A DNA stretch of 62,754 nucleotides, from contig JAUCBJ010005858.1 in NCBI GenBank assembly GCA_032718475.1, positions 1 through 62,754 on the forward strand, given 5' to 3'. Origin of the DNA: Nemertoderma westbladi. Its lineage: Eukaryota; Xenacoelomorpha; Nemertodermatida; Nemertodermatidae. Made by a program: the position numbers and the translations under genes. A model generated the notes under the pieces. It saw nothing but the letters and a program-made list of their open reading frames with translations. It was not told the origin of the DNA and did not search any database. This document shows, in pieces, positions 37,801 through 49,800 of this stretch (position 1 is the first letter of the stretch; every line of letters starts with the position of its first letter).

Positions 37801-40800
37801 ATCTGTGGATTTCTTAACAACAGGAAATACTTATCGGAATCCTCATAGCATTGTAGAAGTCTCAGCATCTGTTTGTTGGTTTCATCATGCTCCTGGTAAC
37901 TGATCTTCTCCTTTAGAAACCTGTCGGATATCTTGTATTTGGGGAGATCTTTAACAACATGGACTCGTGCAGATGTTGATGGAGCATCATCACTATGGGT
38001 CTTTGTTCCGGAGTAACGATGATGAAAACATCGTTTCAAATAGGTAACAGCTTTACAGAGCCGATTCCAGGAACTGTAGTGACGTATCGCTCTCTGCAAG
38101 AGAGGTGAGAGTCCTTGCGCGATATCTGGTATTCCAGATTTCCAATCCTTGTCACGGATTTCCAAGACTTCTTTAGTCGTGGCGGTGGGTGTCTGATCAT
38201 AAGCATCCTCTCCGGAAGTAAATAATACAGATAGATCAACCGCAGGTTTAAACAACTTCGATTTACTCGCTCGAGTTTTGGGTTTAACTTTCTCTGCTCC
38301 CTTGGCCTGTCTGATCTCTGCTGTTGTGAGATGGGGAGGCCATTCTTCTTCTTCCCTGTAGAGAAAGTCGGGTCCTCCTAACCATTCGGGAGTATTTACC
38401 AATTCCTTTGGAGTCGCTCCTCGGGACGCGATGTCTGCTGGATTAATCGTTCCGGGGCAATGTCTCCATTGGTCCATCGTCGTGCGACTAAGTATGATGG
38501 CTACCCTGTTGGTAACGAAGACGCTGAACTGACAGACTTCATTGGTTATATACTCTAACACGAGTAAAGCGTCGGTCCAATAGACAGTTTTCTCTAATGT
38601 ATAGTCAATCTGTTCGGTTACATTCCGGCCGATGGCTGTAGCGTATAGAGCCGCTTTTAACTCCGCTCGAGGAACTTTCAACTTGTTGTTGATTAATGCC
38701 TTAGAAGTAACCAAGGCGACTTTGATTCCATCCGGAGTTTCCACTCTTAGGTAGGCTACTATACCGATTCCCATATCGCTGGCGTCTCCAAACACATGGA
38801 GTTGATAGGAATACGTAGGGAGAACATGACCAAAATATGAACGGGAAATTATAAAATCCTCGATGGCCGGTAGAGAATCTTCCCATTTCATCCACTTCTT
38901 CAATAATTCTCCCTTAAGTGGATCGTCCCATGAGTGGTTTTCAAGCCACATTTGTTGTACCAAACTTCGAGCAATCAATATAACTGGGCTAATAAATCCC
39001 AATGGATCGAAATAAGTGCTCAGTATACTTAAGCAAATCCGTTTGGTTCGAACTGGATTATCTCGCTGTTTTAGCTGGAAAAACAGGATATCTCGCTCTG
39101 TGTCCCATTTCAAGCCGAGTGTCTTGGTTTCTGGCAGATCATCTTTGATCAAATCGAGATCTTTCGCTCCTCGATCCTCCGCAGGGATCGACTCCAGAAA
39201 CTCACGGGAGTTGCTGGTGAATTTGGTTAATCGAAATCCACCTCTTTTTAAGCACTCTACCGTTCCCTTAGCGACCTCAATGGCTTCCTCAACTGATGGG
39301 AGGGACTTCAGATTGTCGTCCATATATATGTCTCTCTTGATGTTGTCGATCACTTCCTTAGAGAATGCCTCTCGGTTGTCCTCTGCAGTAGTACGCACTA
39401 CCGAACATGCGTTGGAAGGGCTTGAGATTATCCCAAAGGCCTGGATGGTCATCCAGTACTCCACCGGTTTCTGGTTGAGATCTCCTTCGGGCCACCACAG
39501 AAATCGTAGACTATCTCGATCCCTATCTAACACCTTGACTTGTAAGAACATGCCTTCTATATCGGAGGCGAAAGCAATCGAATATTGTCTCAATCTTAAA
39601 AGAATTCCCAACAAAGATTGAAGCAAGTTGGGTCCGGGTAACAATTCAGAGTTAAGGGATTGACCCATGTAAAGAGCGGAGCCATCAAACACTACTCTCA
39701 CTTCATTTGGTTTACCGGGTTTAGGAACGTAATGGTGAGTTAAATAATACGTTCTTTCAGTCACAGGTGTTTCTTCCGGTACCCTCTCCGCGTATCCCTT
39801 ATTAATAAATTTTTCCAGCTGTGTTTGATACATTGCTTTAGCTGAAGAATTAGCCGTAAGGCGTCGATGGAGTTGCGCGATTCTTTTTTCCGCCAAAGGT
39901 TTGTTATTGATGAACTTCGGTTCTCTCTTGCGAAAAGGTAAACCGACTTCATACCTACCTTGATCTTTGATGAAACGTGTAGTCGTCTCTTGGATCTGCT
40001 TGGCCCTTTCCTCTTCCACTGATAAAGCCTTATCGTAGGAATTGGGCTCTACCGCCTCTTGCGTAAAGAATCGTACAGCATGTTCATCTCGAGTCTTGGC
40101 ATTGCAACGCTCAATGACGTCATTTAACTCGTCGTTGTAAGCTTCTCGTTCAGATGGATAGAGAAGTTGACATAAGTTCACTTGGTTTTGCCAAGCCTCA
40201 TTTTCCTTAATGAGATCGATGGTATTCTCCTCATCAAAAAGCTGGTGAACGTCGTCATTATCTGAGGAGTATGGAATTCCCTCAGTTGAGTTGTCTCCCT
40301 CACTGGTATCATCTTCCCATTCACTCACCTGGCATACGCTCTCTGGCGGTAGTCTTTCTCTGAGTGTTCTACGGGAAGGGCCAGTAAAGTACCAACCTAC
40401 TCTAGTTCTCACCGCATAGGTCTGTAGGGGCTGCGGTTGAGCAGGCCGTTTCTCTAACGTCTCCAGCGCCTCATGCGCGTTTTGGCCGATGAGTATTTGC
40501 ACTCCAGGATAATCAGTCTGGAATCGAGGTATGTTAAGATGTTGGATGCTCTCATCCTCGTCCCAATTATAAAGGTCTGCTTGAGTAGTAGCGAAGTTCT
40601 TTATAGCCACCATTTTCACTGACCTTATGCTGTGTTCTCCTAGTTCGTCCTGGGGGGTGGACAACGCTCCTACATAATAATCCGCTGTAATTGTAGATTT
40701 CCAAACTTGCATAATGCCGGACATGTTGAGCTTAGTTTGGAACTTGAGTTGTCCAGCAAATATATCTTCGGCTAGCTCTTTATCGATGAATGTTCATGTG

Positions 40801-43800
40801 CTGCCGGAGTCCAGGAGGGCGTTCACTACATAACTCCGTTTAGGTCCATGAACCCTTACCTGTACCACAGGAAACTCTCGGATCCCTACATTGGAAGATG
40901 GCTCTTTCCAAGATGGTTGTCGTTCGGAAGTAGTTAGAGTGAAGTCGTTGTCTGTATCCTTTTCATAGGTGAGTGCTCGATACACTGCGGTATTTATCAT
41001 ATAACAGGATTCGTTTTCGTCGGAGAACTCGTCTGTATAGAATCCTTCCATCTCAGATTGATCAGTGTCGTTCACATCACTGAATTGGACATGTAGCTCG
41101 GAATCACTTACCTGATTCGGACTATTTCGATCGAATTCAGCGTGCAACAAGATATGATGTTTCGCACCACACTTTGCACACCTTATGTCAGAGAAACAGG
41201 TTCGCCGTTGGTGTCCTTGTCTGAGGCAATTATAACATAACCGCTTATCCCACATGACTTCGCGTCTCTCCGTTAATGATTTCTTTAGAAATTCATCACA
41301 CCTATTCAAATGGTGGGTCCCGTCACACAGCGCACATTTTGGTTTGATGTTACTTACCTTATTCTGAGTTACATTGTGTACACTTGCCCTTTCTTCGGGC
41401 TTTCTCACCTGAATTCTCTTGGGAGACGTGGGAGGAGTTTTTCTTACCTGTTCTCTCCTGTCATTTGCTCGAGACTTGAATTTACTTACCTGATCTTTAG
41501 GCATTTTATTGACATAATAAGATCTATCAGTGTCTTTCCCGCTATCTTCTCCTTGAGAAGTCTGGCTTTCGCCGTCGTCTGTATAACACACTGGTGTTAC
41601 CTTTTTCCTAGAGACGGGTTTTTCACTTACCTTGTTTTCCGGTGTCTTCTCTCGGGACTGCTTGAGGAGTTGCAATTTCACTTCTCCATCCAAGAATGAC
41701 ATGAGATCAGCCATGGTAGGGTCTCGTCGTTGTTGTTCCATCATATATAGTACTTTCTTATCCCAGCGTGTGCCTACTCCACCTTTCGGTAAAGTAGAAG
41801 CCACAGCTCCAATGACCATAGAACTTTGGTATTCATGAGACTTACCTAACCAATCTAATTGTCTACAGATCTCTTGAATCTCATCGGAAAACTCTATTAT
41901 CCCACTGCTGATGAACTTTCTGGGCGCTACTAATTTTGCATATAAATACTTAGCGATATTATTCCTATTACCATACCTGATGTTTAGTGTGTCCCAAACT
42001 TGTCTTAATCCGTCTGGATGTCCAATAAACTTTAACGCCATTAACTTGGGAGATCCTTCCAAGCACTCGATGAGGTATCTAAGTTTTTCTCCATTAGATA
42101 GTACAGAGTTCTGTATGTTATCTTTGTAATATTCATTAAAAGGTAACCATTTCATCTCATCTCCATTGAATTTGACTATCTCTCCCACCTTCACCGCTTG
42201 CCGGGCTTCGGTTCTAGCCATTTGACGCGTAAAACTTTCTTGGGCCATCGTGTTATTTAATATCGAGTTATCGGTATATAAATTTCTCGGATTATGATCA
42301 GGTCTATAGGGAATGTCATTATCAACAGGTCTATAATTACCCTTAATAGGGTTCACTATAGGAGTTTCTACTTCGCTAGCAGTATATATGCGTGTAGGCT
42401 CCACACCTTGCGCATGCGATACTTCAGACCTAACAGGTTGACACATTGTTACAGAGGGTGGTGGTATACCCTTTTGGGTATTTACTAATTTATCGCGTTC
42501 AAGCGCGATACTTTGCTGCACTTCTTGCAACTCTAGCCTACTTTCCCTTACTGTGCCCTTGAATTGCTGGACAGTCTCCTGCATCTGCCCGAGCAGGATA
42601 TCCATCCCCCGCCGTCTCTCGTCCACCCATTCGACCGCCGAAGCGGGAGTCGCCAACGTTGTAGCGGGCGGACGAGGGACAACGGGCGACAAATTGTGAA
42701 TATTTCGCTCGGGGTCCAGGACCTGAACTGTCTCCTGGGCAGTTCTGCGGGGCACAGGTAGCTTAGTGCTATGCAGAGGGAATTTAGAGGTAGTTTCAGG
42801 GAGCACAGGTGTGTCTATCACCGAAGGGGTGATTTCAAGAACAGGCCTAATTATTTCAGGCTCATCTACTATCGTAGGGAGTCTTTCTATTTTAATTATT
42901 TGGTCTGTGGGCTCTGTACTACCTAAGTTGGTGTTATTTAGTTGCCTTCTAACAGCTGGAGGCAAATCAGGCAATTTCTGACGGTGGAATGTTCTTTTAC
43001 GTCTACTTAGACGAGATCTATTTCCCTTGCCTTCCGTATCGGTGGTATCGCCTTCCTCAGATGATGTATATCCCTGTCTTTTGGGAGTAGATCGATTCAT
43101 CATCTGCATATTACTAGCTGTTAACTGTTTATTTATGCAGTCTTGATTCTCCTGAATGTTTTCCAATTCTAATTGGGTGGTTTCTTCAGCCGCTCTCCGT
43201 TCTGCTTCTACCACTGCCGCTGCCACTTTTGCCTCTGCCGCTGCCTCTGCCGCTGCCGCTTTTCTTTCTGCTTCTGCAGCTGCCACTGCTGCTGCTACTG
43301 CCGCTGCCTTTCTGTCTTCTATACGTTTTTTCTTTACTTGTTCTTCTTGGACTCTGGTGATGCGGAGTTGTTCATCAAATTTAGCCTGGTTCGCAGCCCT
43401 CATTTCCACATCGATGGCATCCAACACAAGCTTGGTTCCTTCACTATTAGGGCTAAGTCCCTCTAACCTTCTCCTCAACTCGTCATCACCTAAAAAACGT
43501 TGATAGTCTGACAGATAGATGTCAATGGCATCCCTCTTATGCGGTTTCTCTGCCGTCGCTTCACTTTCCACTTGGGAAAAAGTAGCGTCTGTTGATTCTC
43601 CATGGGTTGAGCGCTCCTCTAGCTGAGCTTTCCACTGAGCTGTTCCTTGAACCTGGAGACTCACCCTTTGAAACCAAGTCTTTACGGCAACTTGCAACGA
43701 CGTGTCTTGCCTTCGTTTAGAAGCCTCCTCAAAGGCCGATAATATTAGCCTGATTCGTAGAACTCTTTCTCTAACTTGATAAAGCAGCAATCCCTGCTCT

Positions 43801-46800
43801 TGAGGTCCTTGAGGTTGTTGAAACAGTTGTTCTTTTAATCGCTCTATAGAGCTGAAGAATCCCTGTGCGTATCCGGCTGCGGACCTCTTCCACACAGCTG
43901 GATCGATGGTTTCCTTGGCTACTCCCATCCGGTGTATGTCTTCCCAGGCAGCTTCTGATAAATCAAACGGGAGTCCGGGTCCGGGGAAGTTCCATTGCGA
44001 CTCTACCATGGACTTCAGTTCTTCCCTTGTGTATCCAGCATAACTATCTCTAGTTGAACGCTGGCTTCTCGCCCAATCGATCTGGTGTTCTTCCACAGCG
44101 ATCAATAACCTAGTGAGTACGGCTGCAGGAAGGTTGAGAAGGGGATCTGAATAAGCCTCATCCATCATCCTTGCTCCGCGTTCGGGTGTCAGTTCTACCG
44201 TATCTTCACTACTGGAGCTGTCGGGCTGCTGAGAAATAAGTTCTTGGCTCACGGGTTGTTGCTGCTCCGCTGCTTCTTGGTCCCGCTTGACCTGGGCTCG
44301 AGTGCCTATGATAGACCTACGATGCTGGACCAGCCTAGGTTCTGTTATTACTACTGGAGGGATGACTTTCCTCACAGTGGGAGGTGAACTGAACTTACGA
44401 CCAGACGGTTCTACGTCTCTATCTGAGTCGCAGATAGTTACATCTAATATACTGTCTGACAGGTTCTGCTTAGTATCAGACATGTTTAGGTATACAGTTG
44501 AATGTCTACTGCTGTATTACAGTCTGAGCAAGTCTAGTAACTCAGTATTAACTGCTAGCCTAGTAATTAATTACCGATACTGCTACTCAGTGTAGTAGGA
44601 TATATATATAATATATTAGAACACCGGTATGCTTATGGTATATATAACTATATAAGTATTATTACAGACTAGGTTTATCACAGAATACCGGTATAATTTT
44701 AGCACAAATATATATAAATATATAATAGGCCTATCGGGAATACCGGTATACAGTTTACAGTTTGTAGTATATATAATTCTGGACTAGAATTAATTATAAG
44801 TACCGGTATAATTTCAGCCTAAATTTATAGAAATAAAGATAATAGGCCTATCGTAAATACCGGTATATCAATTATTTTAAATAATTGAATTTCTGTATTT
44901 TAGGGTTACTTGGTTACTTTACTTACTTTACTACCGTTATTTGAGCAGTAATCCAACTGATATTGAGACCTAATGGTTGTATGGTAGGCCTACTATTTAT
45001 AAATCGTTAGATTTGATTTATAATATATATATACCCGTTTTAATGGGTTTTGTCAATGTTTGAAATAAATGTTATTATTTCTGGGGGTAATCACTACACA
45101 AAGCGGTACGCTTTCAGTGAAGTGTTACGTACAGGACACTAAAACAAATAATTCTAATTTACCTAAGTTACTTAATACTACAAATTACGTACAATTCGGG
45201 TGAGATTACAATCTCTAAATAAACACAAAAATTTACAAAAAAACACAAAATACGAATTTTTAGGGTAATTTTACAAGAAGTCTACTAACCAGCCTAACAA
45301 AGGGTTAGAAATCTGGTTATTACAACGGACAGGGTACTACGGTATTTGAAATAATAAGTAGTAGTAAATACACTGCGTTGTCCAGATAGGAAAATACCAC
45401 CGCCTGACGACCTATAGCCGTATCGCTATAGGTTCTACGTTACGTATCACGGAGTGTTCCTACCTAGAAGTTAATAGAGCTAATCGAACGTGCCTATCAA
45501 CCACTTTACAACACAAATATAATGCCTACTAATTACTTTCGGAAAGCACTGTACACTAAACCCTAAATTAGGTACGAGTACTTGTATAACATATAATCTG
45601 TAGTTAAATATATACTTGAACAGCTAAAAGAACCACGGCATCTGCTGGAGTGACCGATGCACAAAATCACCAGTCTTTACCTACGCCAAACAGCCCGTGT
45701 AGTACCGGGGTTAATTTAACTATAGCGGTATGTATAACAAACACAATTACTGTAGGAACAAACTTGGGGAATGAATGTTGCGGATAGTCGCATAAACTCT
45801 GAATAATAAATATTACGCTACGCGTACAAACTACTCAAACAAAATGCAGACTGAACACTGACGGACTACTATCAAGCCTAAACAAACTACAGGACATGCA
45901 GACTCCGAAATGATTAGGGAGTATGCGCTCTAACCCAGTAGTGCGACTTATTCTTTAGTTGGGGGTTTACCTTACAGCGTTCGCTGCCCCTACTTCCTAA
46001 CCGTACTTAATCGGACAAGTGATCTACACACGCTGCAATCCGCTCAGGCCTAATAACAGCCAGACAACTATCCAGCCTACAAATTATCTAAATAAATATT
46101 ATACGCTACCCGTACAGACTTACACAAACAAAGTACAGACTAAACGATGGCAGACTACTCTCAAGCCTAAATAAACTACAGGACATGCAGACTCCGAAAT
46201 GATTAGGGAGTATGCGTTCTAACCCAGTAGTACGACTTATTCTTTAGTTGGGGGTTTACCTTACAGCATTCGCTGCCCCTACTTCCTAACCGTACTTAAT
46301 CGGACAGGTGATCTACACACACTGCAATCCGTTCGGACCTAACAGCAATCAGACAACAGCTCAGCCTACAAATCGTCTGTACAATCTGATCAGGTTTACA
46401 CGCCTTCTGTTCAATACTAGCCTACAAACAAATAAAACTGACAGAAATAAGTAAGCTCCAAAAGAAACAAGGGGTGTACAGTCCCTAATCTCTTAAACAG
46501 CCTACCGGTATACAACAATCAAATCGAATAATACTAATGTACTTATACTGGAAGTACCGGTTAGGACAGTTGGGCCTACGGACCTACAGAAGTACCGGTT
46601 CTGGCAGTTGGACCTACGGGCCTACAGCAGTACCGGTTCTGGCAGTTGGGCCTACTGACCTACAGATGTACCGTTCAGGTTTACCGGTTGACCGGTACTT
46701 TCAACTTTATTGCTTACTGCAATAAAGAAGCTATATCCTTTAATGTTCGCGCTTTCAGACCTTTGGCAGTTTAACCCACCAAATTAAGATGTCTTCTAGA

Positions 46801-49800
46801 TATTAAATCGGTTTTTAGTCTATGACAAGTATTTGATTCACTACACTAGTCGAAACCAATCTGTGCGCGATCATTCACCCGCTGGATATTCCCGGGAGAT
46901 TGGGTTCGACGGTTTAATTTTATTGCTATGTAAGCCTAATGTATTATTCGACTGACAGTATTATATAATCTCTGACAATATTATTCACCTTCGGGAATAT
47001 TAACAGTTCCTTTAGGACGTGGCGCTTTATCTATATAAACAGAGTTATGACTTAAACTACTCACAACGATATGGCTCAATTATAATTCACATATATGGCG
47101 CATTCTTTAGGAATTGCTTCTTTAACAGACTCACTCATACACAATGCTGCACAATACTGCACACTAATCTGCCAATCTTCATTGATTTTAGTCACATATA
47201 AAAGGAACACAGACTGACTCATGTAGGGTCTATCAAATAACATTAGATTCACTTCAAACCACTTTAACATAAGTCACAATCGTTTATCTGTAACCCTTCT
47301 CTCTTACCTTCGGTATATCAAGAATATTGGGTTTCGGGGTTATTTATCGTTATTCCAAATATAATAATTCATCAACCATATTATGAAGAACTGACAGTAA
47401 ATAGCAGTATAAAACAACAACTGAACACTGATTGTTATGAGTTTGCAATGTTTCAGCAGTCAGTATGTATGATCAGTTAGCAGCGATTAAAAGCCAGGTT
47501 AAAGGATATATGTCCTTATAATTAAACCTACTAGTGTAAGACTAAAAACTGAAAACACGGAGGTGCCAAAAGCCGGTTCTTAGGCTCTGGGCAAAAACAT
47601 AACACTGAACTACTGAGTTTCTGTATATACCTCCAACACAGAGACAACAAACGCTCTGATTGGTCAACCTGAACAACGAGAGAACAAAGAAACAAAGAAA
47701 CGTCGACGTGGCAATATCAGCTGCTAGCCGTCGTCATGGTAGCGACACTGTTTTCAAGAGTATCGAGCTTTTACGTCACGGAATTACGGATTATGTCCTC
47801 TAAAGTACAAATACAGAAGAAATAGCTTTTATGTCCGCTAAAACACCAGTACAGCAAGGACACGGCCTTTTTATGCCTGGTAAACCAACTACAGAGTATT
47901 TTAAGGGAAAATAACCGACTAATTACGCAAAAGCTTTTACATCTAGGATTCGACTACTATTCACACAAAAGCAGCGGGCTTTCCAAAGAAACCAAACCAT
48001 AAAATTCAAAAAACTCGAACATCACTGAATTTGGAAATAAATGCAGCCAAATCATCATGATATGGTAAAACAATATGCTTACAGCCCGGGTAGTGGTATC
48101 GCTCTATTGCTAAATTAACCAATACAACGCCTAAACCATTGAACCTGCAAGTGTGTTTGGCTGAAAACAGTGGGCAACACTTTGATAATTAAACCATTGC
48201 TAACTCTGAAATTATTTTTTTGCCGACATTTGCAACCAACTACCCCAACTAGATAGTACTAGACTTCCAGCCTTCCTACCTGATCTCAAACCACCAGTGA
48301 TAAATAGAAAGGAGGTCTATGATATCCTCAAAAAGATCAACAGTTTGTCAATAAATAGAAACAACATAGAATTGAAGAGCTACTCCAACAAGTAGCGAAC
48401 TGCTATAATTATACTATAGCCGTTTTCTAAAAGTCTCTGTGCGTCTCGGAATCCAATATATAACTAGCCATAGTATAATTATAATTGTTCGCTAAGATGG
48501 ATTGCAGCTTTTGCTGCACGAAGACCCCACTCGTGCTCTAAATTGGCTCCTATTGGTGGTGTGGTGTTTTGAATACCCACAATGACCATCCCAGAAAAAA
48601 CGTCCAAGACTATTATCGCTACAACTCATCGTCCCTTTAGAAATTCAAATATTAGATCGTTTGGACAGTGGATCACCCAATACACGTGGGAACTTTTAAC
48701 AATTACTGATCCAGATTCCGCCACAATGCAATTTAATGACATACTAGTCCAGCAGTACCACCAACACTTCCCAGAAGTAAAGATTATGAAAAAGTTAAGC
48801 CTTAGATGACATCTAGGATTCGACTACTATTCACACAAAAGCAGCGGGCTTTCCAAAGAAACCAAACCATAAAATACAAAAAACTCGAACATCACTGAAT
48901 TTGGAAATAAATGCAGCCAAATCATCATGATATGGTAAAACAATATGCTTACAGCCCGGGTAGTGGTATCGCTCTATTAACCAATACAACGCCTAAACCA
49001 TTGAACCTGCAAGTGTGTTTGGCTGAAAACAGTGGGCAACACTTTGATAATTAAACCATTGCTAACTCTGAAATTATTTTTTTGCCGACATTTGCAACCA
49101 ACTACCCCAACTAGATAGTACTAGACTTCCAGCCTTCCTACCTGATCTCAAACCACCAGTGATAAATAGAAAGGAGGTCTATGATATCCTCAAAAAGATC
49201 AACGTAAAAAAGGCAAATACCACCTTGCGATATACCAAACTGTCTAATAAAATATTTTACATATGAGATTAGTGTACAACCCATATATTAACAATATATC
49301 TATTCAGACTGGCATTTTTCCATCACTATGGAAGGAAAGTTATGCTACACCTGTTCCGAAAATTAAACCCCCAAGTTGTTTGATCAACTCAGATCAATAT
49401 CATTCACTAAAACTTTCTCACAGGCATTTATTTGCACACCTGGTAGTAAAATGGATAATTCAAGATATAAAAGACAACGACGACAAACGCCAATTCGGTA
49501 ACATGAAACACAGGTCCACGTCGGTGCACTTGATCATTCTTCTGGACGATATACTGAAAGCTCTTGAGACACCAGGCACCATAGTAAATATAATGACATA
49601 TGACTTCTCCCAGGCTTTGGCCTGCATAGATCACACAATGACTAATAACAAACTACTCGACATGGGTCTACGTCCAGGGCGTACTCTAAGTTCAGGAGTT
49701 ACCCAAGGGACTATCGTAAGTTTACTATGTTTCCTGGCCCAGATAAACGACGCTATGGAGCAAATTAAAGAACGCCTTAAGTTTATAGACGACTTGTCAG

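Larger units (their letters stand above)
32184..47941 (-). mobile_element. BEL/Pao LTR retrotransposon, full length (15.76 kb)
   Basis: Two 1198-bp LTRs in direct orientation (32184-33381 and 46744-47941), ends TG...CA, flanked by the 5-bp target duplication TCTAG (32179-32183 and 47942-47946). I saw one LTR difference (T at 33301 against C at 47861) and no length difference. The element reads on the minus strand: 5' LTR at the right, 2.2-kb leader, gag, TGA, pol, 3.1 kb without clear genes, 3' LTR at the left. It is longer than usual BEL elements. No canonical primer-binding site was recognised next to 46743. Confidence 0.97.

Noticed and set aside
43156-43503. Plus-strand ORF rich in Ala/Ser opposite gag
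   Set aside because: Shadow of the Ala-rich gag coiled coil on the other strand.
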